Shown here one piece after another: positions 22,923 through 35,042 of a DNA stretch of 64,000 bases (position 1 is the stretch's first letter; every line of letters begins with the position of its first letter). This DNA is from Lepiota brunneoincarnata (Eukaryota; Basidiomycota; Agaricomycetes; Agaricales; Agaricaceae), in NCBI GenBank assembly GCA_023014365.1, contig JAEBUN010000006.1, forward strand, positions 1,116,001-1,180,000, read 5' to 3'. The notes below the pieces were generated by a model. It saw only the letters and a list, made by a program, of their open reading frames with translations, searched no databases and had not been told where the DNA came from. A program made the position numbers and the translations under genes.

Positions 22923-23649
22923 CTGGGACGTCTTGGATATGTTTCGTTGCAACACACAACTGAATTAAATTCTCATAAGCAATGGATTGGGAAGTCATAC
23001 TGTCGCATTCAACACCATCTGCTGACCGACTTGTCTTCTGCACCTCACTTACCAGCGGCCCGCCGCAAACCTCACCTCATGGTTGCAGATGAAAATAGGA
23101 CTCACTTAATATCAGTTTAAGCTGAGGTCCAATGAAATTTCAGCTCCAGGGTCTCATGCTTGCGATTTGACTGGCGCCGGATCTATTTTCTTGCTTGACA
23201 AGCCTTCTACAGACGTGTTACCTTCACCTGACCTTCTTCTACTGCCTCGTGTAGGTCATTGTCGGAGAAAACCCTCATGCAACATGCCGTATGACTTGGC
23301 AAGTCGGGGTTCTGCTTCCAATTAAATCATACGAAGCGGGCAAGCGAGGAAACGTAGGAACGTCCAGCCGAATATATGGCACGGAAATGTCGTGGTCCAT
23401 CTCGCGCTCATGTAGGGAGTCTGCCTATGTCGTACATCGAGGACGTTCAAAACGTGAGGGGAACGGGTCTATGACGCACCACCCATCCTGCAATTAATTA
23501 TACTTCAGCACCAGCTTTGGGGCAAGGCGAGATGAACGTGTCACATGACTGTCTCACGTCTGGTCCACTCCCAGGTGATAAAGTTTCTCCGCATGATCCA
23601 TCTTCTTGCGGCGTTGCAGTGGTTCTTCTCGATACCAAGTCAAGGTATG
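22923..23649. other. TRM11 3' flank and alpha-galactosidase promoter region
   Basis: No coding exon recognised; a plus-strand frame at 23291-23497 has no family features. The last few hundred bases are the likely upstream control region of the GH27 gene. Confidence 0.4.
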
Positions 23650-23657
23650 TATATAAA
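23650..23657 (+). promoter_or_regulatory. TATA box of the alpha-galactosidase gene
   Basis: TATATAAA ends 33 bp before the ATG at 23691, implying a very short 5' UTR, as is common for highly regulated secreted-enzyme genes in fungi. Confidence 0.5.
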
Positions 23658-23690
23658 CAGTGCTCTTTACTTCGTTTTGACTAGGACACC

Positions 23691-25637
23691 ATGGCTATTA
23701 TATCAGTCATCCTAGCTATTATCTCTTTCGCACTGGCCCAAGCACCCACCACCCCACCTTCCACCCAGACAGGAAGACTTCCTGCGTTGGGGTACGACCT
23801 TGAATTTTCTTTCAGTCAAGTGGTGTTGTTAACATTGATACTCAGCTGGAATACTTGGAACGCCTATCGCTGTGGTGAGTCACCACTACTCGGATTCGTG
23901 TCCTCAACTTTTCGCTCAATTTCCCTAGACATCAACGAGGCCAAGGTCCTCGCCGCAGCAAACTCATTTGTATCTCTCGGACTTAAAGCTGCAGGCTACC
24001 AATACATCAATATCGATGTAGGCCTTAATGCATTTTCAACCAGGAGCACTGACACTAATGAGCTGGCGTGAATAGGATTGCTGGTCTTTAATGTCTCGCA
24101 GTAGCTCCGGAAGGATAGTTCCGGATCCCGTCAAGTTCCCGAACGGAATTGTGGGCGTAGCTAACCAGGTACACAGCCTTGGACTGAAGATGGGGATTTA
24201 TAGGTATAGGAACGCCACTAGTTTTCGGGTCCTTTTGGTTTGCTCATCGGTGTTAGCGACGCTGGCACCAAGACTTGTGCTGGGTTCCCCGGATCCATTG
24301 ACCGTGAGGCCATTGATGCACAAACCTTCGCTGGCTGGGGCATTGACTACCTGAAATATGGTGAGTGGGTGGACGATCTTAAGTTAGATTTTGACCGCTC
24401 AGCGTAACCCTTAGACAACTGTAATGTTCCTAGCAACTGGACTGACGCTCCGGTAAGTCTATTTGATTCGTATATCGCGAATGTTGTGCTCAAACATCCG
24501 AAAGTCCCCCCCAGGTGGTGATTGGTAGTAAGTCTCCTTTTTCTACTGGAGTCACTGGTTATACAACCGCTCGAATAGCAACTCAAACTCGGGTATTCGT
24601 TACCGTCAAATGACGTGAGCAAACCCTTCACACATAGTCTATCTTATTATCGTTAATCATGGTTTTTTCAGAGCGGCTCTGGCCACCGTATCCCGTCCCA
24701 TCCAGTTCAACATTTGTATCTGGGGTACTGCAAACGTGTGGACCTGGGGTGCTCGTGTGGTAAGTCTCAGGACTCTCGTTTTGAGAACTTCGTTGGGCTG
24801 ATTATACTTCAAGGGTCACTCGTGGCGAATGTCCGGTGACTCCAGGTACCAGCTTTCATCGATAAACAATGAATATATATACTCACCTGGTCATTTTCAG
24901 CCCCACGTGGTCATATTTCATGAGTATCATTCGTACCAACGTAGCCCACTTGGACACGATCGATTTCTTCAGTCACAATGATATGGATATGATGGAGATT
25001 GGTGTGTACCTCTGCCGTCCGTAATCTACACACTCTAATAGCTCCGTCATTGTACAGGAAATGGTGCCCTGACGATCCAAGAACAACGTACCCACTTTGC
25101 TGCGTGGACGTTCTTCAAGAGCCCGATCCTGCTGTGAGTGAATTACGTGTCGCTCGAAATTTCTCTGTAGCTAACCGAACGAAAATCCCCAGCGGTACAG
25201 ATGTAAGAAATCATTTCATGCCCTACCCAAGAACTTGGAATAACCGATCCCAAAACTTGCAGCTCAGCAAACTCTCCAGCCAACAGGTTGCGATCATCAC
25301 TAACAAAGAACTCCTCGCCTTCCACCAAGACTCGACGATTGGGACGCCGGCCAAGCCGTTTACGGCCTTCTCTGGTGCCCCCACAACCTCACCTCCAGAG
25401 TACTACTCTGGAAAATCGGTCAAGGGTACCCACGTATTCATCATCAACACGGGTTCAGCCACTGCCAGCAAAAAATTCGTACTCTCCAACGTTCCTGGTC
25501 TGGGTACGTCTGGTAACTTTAAGATTCACGACATGTGGACGGGCACGGATTTAAGTGGCACATTTACCGCGGCCTCGACCTTTACCGTCAGTGTTGCTAC
25601 TCATGACACTGTTGCATATTTGATCACCAAGGTGTGA
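23691..25637 (+). CDS. secreted GH27 alpha-galactosidase
   Basis: Extracellular retaining glycosidase that removes terminal alpha-galactose from melibiose, raffinose or galactomannan side chains. The start at 23691 opens a signal peptide ([18 protein letters not shown]). Removing many short introns gives, in order, [100 protein letters not shown] (Asp nucleophile), [25 protein letters not shown] (acid/base region), [19 protein letters not shown] and [19 protein letters not shown]. The C-terminal beta-domain ends TVAYLITKV at 25637. The catalytic residues look intact. At least ten introns occur in under 2 kb. It converges with the transporter gene. Confidence 0.9.
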
Positions 25638-25948
25638 TTGGCTTCCTAATCCTGAGGGGGGATGATTGGATAAAGAATTAAATATGATGTTATTCCTTAT
25701 GTTATTCCGCGTAACTACGAACAAAAAGTTCAAGCGTCAATGAAGAAGTATTTCCTAACATGTCGCACCAGTTCTTCAGCGTTTCGATTCAAATTGGAGG
25801 ACTGGAAAGAGTAATAAGACAATACATATTAGTAAAGACCAAAATACCTCCTAAACTTATAATAGTTAAATAGCGGCAGATGCAACTCGACCGGCCTCGC
25901 ATAAAAACTCCATATCGTCTTGGACCCACTGGTATATGTGCAACTAGA
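25638..25948. other. convergent 3' flanks
   Basis: AT-rich DNA between the GH27 stop and the MFS transporter stop; presumed 3' UTRs, no coding signal. Confidence 0.5.
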
Positions 25949-28125
25949 TCACGACAGACTCATAGCATTCTCCATACTCAACGCCTCCCTCAATTTCTCC
26001 TCATCCAGTTTCTTACGCGCTTGTCTTCCTCTGGCGAAAAACACAGTGGAAGAAGCCACCATGACAAATGCGCCGTTAAAAACAAGTGCGCGGTGCATGT
26101 TCAGCGGTGGATCCGCGTTTTCATCGGCTCGAAGTGCACCTTGCACTACACGAGTAAAGTTTGTGGGTGAGCGGGAGGAGCGGTAATAGATTGCTTGAAC
26201 TGACCTAGGACGAACACAACTCCCAATAGGTTTCCCCTGCAACACGAATTAAGGGGAGCCGACGGGGACAAAACGAGAATCAGTACTCACGCAAACCACA
26301 AAATCGCTGAACTCCCATCGGCGTTCCTCGTAATCTCACAAGCAAGCTCCAACCCAACAGGCAACATCGTCACAGAACAAACCCCAATAAGTGCCATCAC
26401 CGCAAACAACCCAGCCTCATTATTCGGTTTCGCTGCAAACCCGGAATTAGCGACGGAAGAACAATTTCAGGGTCGATGAAAAGGATGTGAACTGCACCTG
26501 CCCAAATGAGTGATAACCATAGCACAGCGACGCAGGGGACCAAGACCTTGGTCGTTAGGGCCAATTTGTGCGTAAACACACGATCGAACAGGGGTGCAGT
26601 GACGATCGCAGCCACTATACCCGCCAGTAACAGGCAGGCGCCCAGGAAACCACTAACATCATCTGAATATCCTACTGGTTGCTATTAATAAGATTGAGGT
26701 TCAATGGCAACAATGGGCGGACGGAGGATTCAACGGGGACGTACAAAGATTTGGGCTGTAAGAATGGCAAATGCATTGGAACTACAAATTTAGAAGGTGG
26801 TCAGCGGAGGTATGCCATTGTCCATGGTAGAATAAGTGTTTGCTTACGCAGCGACAAGGCTACCAAATATCAGAGTTATGATTCCAAAGTCTAAACGCTC
26901 GCGTTTGGACATGCGTGCGTCTGGTGGTACTTCCAGGCCTGCGACTGCACGGAGGAGAGAAAGGAGGGTTGGTGATGGTTTGGATCCCCGCATATGCTAA
27001 TCTGGAATAAGAACAAGAGAAAACGCCAGGCAGGATAGAGACACGTACTGGGCGGTGATGGTGGCGCGTTTGCAATAAGGAAGATGAACGGTGTTACTGC
27101 AGTTGAGAGGATACCAAGGACAAGTATCTACATGGAATAGTTAGGGAGCTATGGTCACAGCCGTAGAAGGACTCACCGATTGTCTGGTGTTACCGACCAG
27201 AGGACTGAGCAACTGTCCCAGGGCTCCACCAACGGGATTGGCTGGCATTAATAGTGGTGTATTAAGATAAACTCACGTATCACAAGGGTTGCACCTACAA
27301 ATGGCAATAATCATAGTCGCAGGTGGTGCGTCCCTTGAGATTAAACCACACTTCAGAGTACTTGGGACCAAGGAACTTGATAGATGGGCTGGGCGATAGA
27401 AGCGAAGAGCTGGGAAGTCGTAGCACATTAAGCCATATCATCTCCCCCTCCCTTTTAGAAGATAACTCACCTGGCCAAATACTAATAAGGCATATGCTCG
27501 TCCACCAGAGAGAGACCTAGCAGTCCCGGCGTAACGAATCCAAGCAGAAAGTATCAGAGCTACGGCCCCGAGCTCGTACTAGGGGAGCAATGTCGGCACT
27601 CAGGAGGTTCGGGTACAGAAACGGCGGACATACGCATCTCCTCAGACCATATCTCGCGACAATATACGGTATAGCAAAGGCAGTTGGTAGGTAAACCAAA
27701 GCTACAATGTTTCCGAGCCAATTCACTTGATCCAAGGTGATGTTGAAATCGCCTGCCACTATACGCGCATTCATGCATAATTCTCCTGAAGATATTGACC
27801 GGCCTACTGTTGTTGGAAATAGGCCCGAACCATGGCCATGACATTGCGGCGACAACATTCAAAAAGACCTGGACACATATATTGTATGATAGCCCACAAC
27901 TGATGCGGCATGAGAACGTACTAGAGCCACGAGGCCGGCGAACCGCCGCTTGTACAGTCGATACACCACCTCCCCACTCTCCGGCTCCCCAGCAACATTT
28001 TCCACTCTCAAACTCCCCTCCGACTCCTTCTCACCTTCCGAAGAACTGCCTCTGGTCGACGGACCTGCGTAAGCAAGTACAGGCGGTGCCTCTTTGCTAT
28101 CGGGGTCAATTTTCGCTTTGGACAT
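25949..28125 (-). CDS. FLVCR-like major facilitator superfamily transporter
   Basis: Predicted 12-TM membrane transporter. Animal FLVCR proteins move heme, choline or ethanolamine; the substrate here is unknown. The start at 28125 gives a hydrophilic N-terminus (MSKAKIDPDSKEAPPVLAYA) and VVYRLYKRRFAGLVALV. After an intron it continues LNVVAAMSWPWFGPISNN, then AGDFNITLDQVNWLGNIVAL, VYLPTAFAIPYIVARYGLRR, ASIAQPIYQVLGPKYSEVWF, NPVGGALGQLLSPLVGNTRQ and ILVLGILSTAVTPFIFLIAN. The order YKRR, WPWFGPI, VNWLGN and NPxGxALGQ is typical of fungal FLVCR relatives. Later exons include GFLGACLLLAGIVAAIVTAP, LFDRVFTHKLALTTKVLVP, and the tail ARKKLDEEKLREALSMENAM to the stop at 25949. About ten introns. It is divergent from the WBP4-like gene. 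Confidence 0.78.
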
Positions 28126-28509
28126 TAGTGAGGGTGGGAAAGAGAGTCAGCAAAGCGCCTGCTGTGAAGAAGTGCCAAATTGCAAGGGCCGGTCGAACCT
28201 GAACCCGGAAAAAGAACATTCGCAGGCAAGAGGGGGAAAGGGAGAACAGAATTGGTGGTGTGGGAGATTCATTGGTATCACTGTATCAGCTGGTCGTGAG
28301 ACTAGAATAGAGCCAGCAGGCACTCAAGCGCTTATTATGTGCATTTATCTGTTTCTGCTTCAATGGAACGAACGGATATATAGATGCAACTGATTGAGTT
28401 GATACGGTTTCTAAATTCTAAAGCCTCTGCTTCCTGGGTATTCATGTCACACCGTCACATCGACACATGACCTGCGCGGTGCCAAATCTCGATCCTAGTC
28501 AGCTTAACC
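28126..28509. promoter_or_regulatory. intergenic promoter region, MFS transporter / WBP4-like gene
   Basis: 384 bp between divergent start codons, with no coding exon recognised. It should hold both promoters. Confidence 0.5.
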
Positions 28510-29695
28510 ATGAGCGAGTACTGGGTCTCCAAGAAGAAATACTTCTGCAAGTACTGCGACATTTACATCGCAGACGACGCTCCCTCAAGACAGCACCACG
28601 AAGGCGGCCTACGTCACAAAGGCAATGTTGAACGTTACATCCGGGGAATCTACAAAGCAGGTGAGAAGAGGAAGAAGGATCTCGAGGAGGAAAAGCGGGA
28701 AATGGCACGCGTAGAGCAGGCACGTCTTTGACTCACTTTTTTACTTGAATCATATACTTACTCGTGTCACAGGCTGCTCAAGCTGCATTCGCTCAGGACT
28801 TAAGCTTGGGCCATGCAAAGGCCAGTAGTGCACCTGTCGCCTCTACCTCTTCCGCCCCCCGCAAACCCCCAACCAAACCCTCGAACCCCTTTGCGAATTA
28901 TTCGACAGCGGAGCAACTGGGTTTCAGAGACCCAGATGCAGAACGCCTAGAAATCCGCAAATCTCAAGGCCTGGTAGGTGATTGGCAGGTTGTCGAGTCA
29001 ACGCCTGCCCGATCGTCAGAGGCTAACCCAAGAGGAAGATACCAAACCTGAACTTGGACACGGACCTTGATGCCGCCGTTGGGGGAGAGCTAGCTGGCAA
29101 GCGCACTGCAGAAGCACCACCGGAAGACGATACCCGCTCCTTCAAACTTCGCAGGAAAACAGCTACGGCTGTGCTAGGGGAGGTTTACGACCCAGGACTC
29201 ATACCCATTAAACTGAAGAAGAAAGCGGAAATTCCGCAGCCCCAGATCCTTCCACTTCCCTCGAAGCCCCTTCCAACTCTACGCCTGCAACCACATTCCT
29301 CAAATGGACAGCAATTTCATTAAAACCCAAAGACCCTTCATCGAGAACAGAGCCCCCACCCCTGCCCCCCGTCAAAAGCGAAGAGCCAAGGAATTCGCCG
29401 TCCTCTTGGCAACGTAGAAACCCCACCACCACCGGAAGGCTCGCGTTGGGCAAAGGTTCGATGGGGACAGGCGATCGAGGAGGGAGAGGCTGCTGCGATA
29501 TATTCTCAATCTGTATCGTCCGCAGACGCCGTTGCAAAGACGGAATCTAGTGAACCTCCAATCAAGACAGAAGAAAACGGCGGATCGGTCAAAACCGAGT
29601 CAGACACTCCAGGACTTCCCGCTCAGCCAGAACAACCAACTACCGGATTATTTAAGAAACGGAAATTGCCAGTGGGTGGGCGGGGGCGGCGGTAG
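28510..29695 (+). CDS. WBP4/FBP21-like U1-type zinc-finger splicing factor
   Basis: Probable spliceosomal protein. The start at 28510 gives MSEYWVSKKKYFCKYCDIYI and DDAPSRQHHEGGLRHKGNVE. The Cys-x2-Cys and spaced His residues form a U1-C/matrin-type zinc finger at residues 13-38, the WBP4 N-terminus. A basic coiled coil follows (KAGEKRKKDLEEEKREMARV), then NPFANYSTAEQLGFRDPDAE and GDWQVVES. The C-terminal half is disordered and contains TRSFKLRRKTATAVLGEVYD, PIKLKKK, WAKVRWGQAIEEGEAAA, and ends LFKKRKLPVGGRGRR at 29695. I see no clear WW domain, unlike animal WBP4; DWQVVES may be a degenerate trace. Frames require two or three short introns. Spliceosome association is inferred from the family. 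Confidence 0.8.
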
Positions 29696-30604
29696 CTTTG
29701 TTTCGGGGACTGGCATTTCCGTGTCATATGGTCTTTTGTTTTGCTTGCATCCCCAGTCAGTCTTATTCGCCGATGCCTGAAACGATGATTAATATCTTTT
29801 CATTTCCAGAGGTCACACTCCACCACAAAAACACACGACGAGGAAGGCTGTTGCTCGGAATCTAGGCGGGGTTACACCGCGAGTTACAGCCATAGAAGGG
29901 AAAGGGTCAAGGACTATCACGGGGTCGTTATGATTGCATAGTGTCCCCGGAGTGACGATGTGTGCTGGCTGCGGTGACTTTATTCCGTAATCGACGCAAC
30001 ATAAATAGGCGTGCGGCTACATTTGGCCATAATTCATATCATCACAACCCTTCAGCAGGAACATCACCATGAAGGGCAACAGTAGACCCTTCTAACAACG
30101 AAATTGGGCGCTAGCGCGATCGGACGCAACGATCGTGATCATCCATGAGTTGAAGTGACAACAAGTACAAGTGAAATGATACGAAAATGGAGGAAATATG
30201 AGAATGGGAGGTAAGAGAGTTGATTTGAGGTTGGTGACGATCAAGAAAGATAATAGGTTCACTGGAGAAAAGATGACTGAAAATACAGAGCGAAGTATGA
30301 GACGGCAGATAAACTAAGAGATTCGCGACAACGGGGCGGGCGAAACAGGGTTCAATGAAGAGCAATTACAAGTAAACTTTAGAAGTAATGAAGAAGAGAG
30401 AGAGAACTAGAGTGAGGAGAGTGCAGCTTTCAAACCAAGAAGAAAGGATGATCGAATGTTCGAGTCCGAAGATGATGCTGGGTGGCTCGAGTGTGGGCGC
30501 TCCGAGGGTCGTGATCCGGGATCGGTCAGAGATTGCGAGAGGTACCACTTGCCTCTCAAGCCTCATCACCTCGGATGTGATCTTCTACCACTCCAAACAA
30601 ATGG

Positions 30605-31078
30605 TCAGTGTACCCTGATAGGCTGGTTGCAACCAGCCGGACGACCTGATCTCTGTTCCGGAGTGAATACCACCTCGTGCTCGATGAGGCTCGCCTCTGC
30701 ACCGCTCATCAAGAGGCTTTCTGGGAGTACTTGGCTGCGCCCACTCCTTATGACAACCGGCACTTCTGTATGAGTCCCCCGGACTGGTGGTAACGGTATG
30801 ACTGCCAGACGTGGCGCAGGAGGGCAATCGATGACTGCCTCTAGGTCCCCGCTGGTTTCCCTACCACTCGTATGTCCCTGCGGATGGTATGGGTTCACGT
30901 TGCTGGTCATTCTATCATGAGCCTGAATGGGAAACGGATCAGTCTGATTGCAGTGGGACATCAGCAACTTTTGGTACCCTGATGCCCAATCTTGGACTCG
31001 AAGTCGTCCCTTGACATTTTCGTTCCATCCCTTCTTAGACCAGGTTCGCAATTTCGTGGGGACGGTGTTTAGGTCCAC
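30605..31078 (-). CDS. hypothetical ORF1 of duplicated unit A
   Basis: A 157-codon frame of unknown function. I keep it because the same frame and strand stay open in two other diverged copies (33628-33996 and 40209-40616). Shared segments include AHDRMTSNVNPYHPQGHTSG, CPPAPRLAVIPLPPVRGTHT, EVPVVIRSGRSQVLPESLLM and FTPEQRS. The opposite strand carries stops in two of the three copies, which favours the minus strand. It is hydrophilic and Pro-rich, with no TM segment or known motif. It could be a fragment of a larger intron-containing or mobile-element gene. Confidence 0.35.
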   Translation of the reverse strand: MDLNTVPTKLRTWSKKGWNENVKGRLRVQDWASGYQKLLMSHCNQTDPFPIQAHDRMTSNVNPYHPQGHTSGRETSGDLEAVIDCPPAPRLAVIPLPPVRGTHTEVPVVIRSGRSQVLPESLLMSGAEASLIEHEVVFTPEQRSGRPAGCNQPIRVH

Positions 31079-31749
31079 AGCCTGGGACCTGAGGATAAGG
31101 GGGGGGGAAAGATGTCGGCGAGAGCTCCGAGCATTAGAGTTTGGCCCTCTTTTTATGCGGAAGTTTGAACTAATAAAAATGGAAAGCAGACCTGTGTCTG
31201 CTGCATCTTTGAAACAGAGCGCTACTGTAAATGAACGGCGACTGGGTTTTAATTAATGTGCTTGTTATCATCCTGTCAAAGTTTCTTTCCCCCTTGTGGT
31301 CCCATTGAATACAAACTCCGACGAGGACTATTTCTTGAGGTTCGAGGCATGGACATACATTAGAGTGCGCACATGATATCAAGCGCCCTGGAACCACACA
31401 AGAACCCCCACTACACCGCGGGCTATACAATACCGAGACGGAAATGAGTTTGTCTGACATTGGGGTTTCTACGAATTCATTCCCCCCCGGTACACGATGT
31501 TGTACCATATTCGATAGCATTTTAAGGACAAAAAAGTTAATCCCAGACCCCGCACTGGGCACAATTGGAGATCCACAACACGATCCAGTGCGCAACGCGG
31601 CTTTGGGCTGGCATTGAATTCGTTGATCCACGGAGTTGAAAGGCCCGATAAATCATTCATGGGTGTCCCTTCGAGGGGGGGAAGAGCCGGGACGAGACGC
31701 CGAGAATTATTTCAAGCGCCTCTTTGGAAGCTCTGACAATCGTCATTGT

Positions 31750-31930
31750 GTGGGTGCAGAAGGTTTGGCATACGTATGGACCAACTGCCAGTAGATTTTT
31801 TTCAGATGCGTTGCAAACGCCCCGTGTCGGGTTTGCGGATCGGAGGATGTGGTTGAGTTCCACATGTGTGTTCTGTGTTGTATAGGTTCCATTGTGCAGT
31901 TCAAGAGCACCTGGAGGGAATAAACACGAA
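31750..31930 (+). mobile_element. retroelement-like zinc-knuckle remnant, unit A
   Basis: The plus strand reads CRVCGSEDVVEFHMCVLC, the Cys-x2-Cys...His...Cys pattern found at the C-terminal end of many non-LTR reverse transcriptases. An in-frame stop lies just upstream (after NCQ), and no reverse-transcriptase core is visible, so this is a relic. The match is to a short pattern only. Confidence 0.35.
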
Positions 31931-32528
31931 ACAGTTCACAAGGTACAACTTGAATCCCGTCGAATCCCTCAAAGGAAAGAAGCCTACTTGAGAAACTAAC
32001 TAAACACGTTTCACATGAGCGCACCGTGTGGGGATAAGTGCTGTTGATTACGACCAGCTTGCAGACTCCAATTCCACGATGCTTGCGATCGCCATGGCAA
32101 TCAAGAACCTGGAACACGGCGCGTCTGTTAGAGTCAACATGAAAGAACGATAACCTGATGGAGGCCAAAATCAACCTGTCTGGGCATCCCCGCCGTTGGT
32201 TATCGACATTCGGTCTTCAAAGGCCAAGTGCATCAGAAACTCAATCAAACGTCATCATCTTACTCGCTGGGTGGGATGGTATGGCGATAATCAAACCGAC
32301 TCACACTCGTTTTCTCAACAGCATCGGCTATGACTCGTACAGTGACAAGCTCTAGAGCATCGCCTGATCGTATTGAGTTACCTGCATGCAGTACGAAAGA
32401 TCTCCAGACTACCTCCGACGCCCAATGCCTGGCACTATGACTATCTTACCGGGTGGTACATGATGCCTCCCACCTCAAGAACCCTCCAGTAGTCATTCCC
32501 CTGCTACAGCTTCTTTGATGCCCTACAT

Positions 32529-33158
32529 CTAATCGTTATCCAATCGCCAGTCCGACTGAGCAAAAGCATATCCAACCTGGCCCAGACGATCGGGTTTCAT
32601 TATTCCATTTTCACCGTGGACTTGGAGCCCATCAGTGGTGAGATCCCTGCAGCCCCTTGCATAGGAAAAAGCAGACGCACCGGTCGGCGTTTCAATTGCC
32701 GAACATCCCAGGGTTCCGCCGGAGACCAAGGGCCATTGGTGACGCTGACAGGGAGTGCCCCCGAGCCGTTGGACAGCATGCATGATTGCGATATTGAGGG
32801 GTTCATTGGTTCAAGGCTTTGCAATTTGGCATGGAGAGTGGGAGTTACAGATAGCGCGAGGGGGGGTTCTGCAAAATGAGCTTGTCCGTGAAGAGGACGC
32901 AGCGTTCTGTGCTAGATTAACCAGATATCACCATAGTGGGGATTCTTCGAAGCCTGGTCCTCTGCTATGCTATTGAACACGAGGCCAAGATCTCCTTTTC
33001 ATGTACAGACTCGGATGGCGTGGCGTGCGTTTGTATTCCAGCACTCTACAACTTCGACTGCCAGAAGGTTCCGCCCTCGAAGATACATGCGCTCGCATCC
33101 GTGCTATATATATACCCATGCCTCCCTCCAGACAGCAATGAGAACCTTTTAGCGCCAT
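32529..33158 (-). pseudogene. ORF2 of duplicated unit A, broken
   Basis: Counterpart of the better-preserved minus-strand frame at 35043-35453. Matching DNA includes the FHTTLQGFESKDN region (here LHAKLQSLEPMN) and GTLGCSAIETPTG (against GNLGCLIFEALIG), but frames switch between them. The function of the ancestor is unknown. Confidence 0.35.
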
Positions 33159-33627
33159 AGGGCATCCTGTTCAAAGGCCAACCGATGCGAGGTCAACAGT
33201 GGGAATCAAGCACGTTGTCGTCAGGATTGTGTAGTGCCCCTGGAGTGAGGGTGTGTGCTGGCCGTGCGGTGATTTTTCCCCGCATTTGGCCTACTTTACT
33301 TACCAAGTAACATAAATAGACGTGCGGCTACGTTTGATTATATTTATATCATCACGACCACTTAACAGGGATACCACCGCCCGCTGGACATCTCCTATAG
33401 ACGCATACTCCTGGATTGACAATGATAGCACCCTTACGATCTCTTACGAGTATAAAAAGTTTCCCAAGAGTTGTATTTAGGTAGTGGTCCGAGCACCTGT
33501 GGACCCCAGTATAGAAGACTGGGTCCCAGGTGCGTACATGCCCCCGAAATATCCTTACGTCTACCTACTAGTCTTCTATAATGGGCCCCAGTGATCCAAT
33601 TTTATACATTGTGTCTCGAGATATACG

Positions 33628-33996
33628 TCAGCGCGAACATCCTATCATCACACCGCCCATCAAGAGGTTTTCTGGGAGTACTTGGCTGCGCCCACTTCTT
33701 ATGATAATCGGCACTTCTATATGAGTCTCTTGGACTGGTGGCAACGGTACGACCGTTAGAAGTGGCGTGGGAGGGCACTCGACGTCTTCATCCAGGTCTG
33801 AGTCGCCGTGGTGTACATCACTGGTTCCCCCACCACTCGTGTGTCCCTGTGGATGGTATGGATCCATGTTGGTGGATATTCTATCATGAGCCTGAACGGG
33901 ATTGCGGTCAGTTTGAATGCAGGAGGACGTGAGCAGCTTTGGTACTCTGATGTATATTCTGGGACTCGAAGTCGTCCTTTGACAGTTTCGTTTCAT
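33628..33996 (-). CDS. hypothetical ORF1 of duplicated unit B
   Basis: A 122-codon frame matching ORF1 of unit A through KLLTSSCIQTDRNPVQAHDR, MDPYHPQGHTSGGGTS, CPPTPLLTVVPLPPVQETHI and EVPIIIRSGRSQVLPENLLM. It lacks the FTPEQRS end. The differences from unit A are largely conservative (IPLPPV/VPLPPV, VVIRSG/IIIRSG), which hints at past protein-level constraint. Function unknown. Confidence 0.35.
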   Translation of the reverse strand: MKRNCQRTTSSPRIYIRVPKLLTSSCIQTDRNPVQAHDRISTNMDPYHPQGHTSGGGTSDVHHGDSDLDEDVECPPTPLLTVVPLPPVQETHIEVPIIIRSGRSQVLPENLLMGGVMIGCSR

Positions 33997-34699
33997 CCCT
34001 TCTCGGAACCTGAGGATGGGGGGGCAAAGGATGTCGGTGAGATTTCAACATCAGAGCTTTGGTCTCCTTTTATGTGAAAATTAAACCAATAAAATGAAAG
34101 GCAGGCCTGTGTCTACTGCATGCTTGAAACCGAGCGCCACTCACAGTAAACGACCACTGGATTGGTTCCGAATACTCAGTTCCGGTAGACGAGCCTCAAA
34201 TCGTGAATAGCTGTTCAAGTGGACCAAGACACCTGGAAACTTTTTCAATTAACGCGTTTTATCAGTCCTGCAAAAGTGCCTTTATGGTCTCGCTGAATAG
34301 GAGCTCCTGGGCCTAGACAAGCATGGACATTATCAAATGCTTCTAGCCATATAGGAACCCTGCTATGCTGCGGCTCTACCACTTTGGACGGAAATGAATT
34401 CGTCCGATGTCGGGGTTTTACGAGTTCTCTCTCATAGGATGTCGCACCAATTCGATAGCCTTTTAAGGGCAACCGAATCGGTCCCAGACCCCACGCTGTG
34501 CATAATTAGGGGTCCATAGCACGATTAAGGGCACAACTGCGCAATGCGGCCTTAGGCTGGCACTGAATGATCTGAATCCCTGATTCCACGGAATAACAAG
34601 TTAATAAATCATTCGTATGGGGGAGATCGGAATCATGAGGAGATGTCGGTAACCATTCAAGGCGCCCTCTTTAGAAGCTCTTGCAATTTTCATCACATG

Positions 34700-34920
34700 A
34701 GCGCAGAAGGCTTGACGTACGTCTGGACCAGCTGCCAGCCGATTTTCAGGCGCGTTGCAAGTGTCCGTGTCGGGTTCGCGGATCGGAGGATGTGGTCAAG
34801 CTTCACATGCGTGTTTTGTGTTCTAATAAGCGCACATATTTACAGCGCGCAGTTCGAGAGCACCCAGAGGGGGAATAAACACGAAACAGTTCACAAGATG
34901 CAACTTGAATATCCGTCAAC
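34700..34920 (+). mobile_element. retroelement-like zinc-knuckle remnant, unit B
   Basis: The plus-strand frame 34681-34878 contains RGSEDVVKLHMRVLC, aligned with the unit A relic but with a Cys lost. It ends a few codons later. No larger reverse-transcriptase frame surrounds it. Confidence 0.3.
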
Positions 34921-35042
34921 TCCCTCGGTACATAAGCGAACCGTACAGGGATAAGTGTTGTTCGTTGCGATCAGTTGCGCCAATTCCAATTTCCACCATG
35001 CTCACGATTGCCTAACCTCCAAGCAGGGTTATTCCATCTGTA

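Larger units (their letters stand above)
29935..33165. repeat. diverged tandem duplication, unit A
   Basis: This stretch resembles 33225-35460 in several collinear blocks: a flank with 'GTGCGGCTAC', 'ATCATCACAAC' and an ORF1 block (30605-31078); then 'AGATGTCGG...CAGACCTGTGTCT' (31100-31240), a zinc-knuckle-like block (31750-31930) and an ORF2 block (32560-33150). By eye, block identity is roughly 75-85%. Unit A carries extra DNA at 30100-30600 and near 32000-32500. No terminal repeats or target-site duplication were found, so the unit is not assigned to a transposon class. Confidence 0.65.

Noticed and set aside
23691..28125. Alpha-galactosidase next to an MFS transporter as a sugar-use cluster
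   Set aside because: The transporter looks FLVCR-like rather than a sugar porter, and the genes converge with separate promoters.
30640..30820. Plus-strand reading of the ORF1 block (LCTAHQEAFWEYLAAPTPYD)
   Set aside because: Looks protein-like, but stops occur at the same place in two of three copies while the minus strand stays open in all three.
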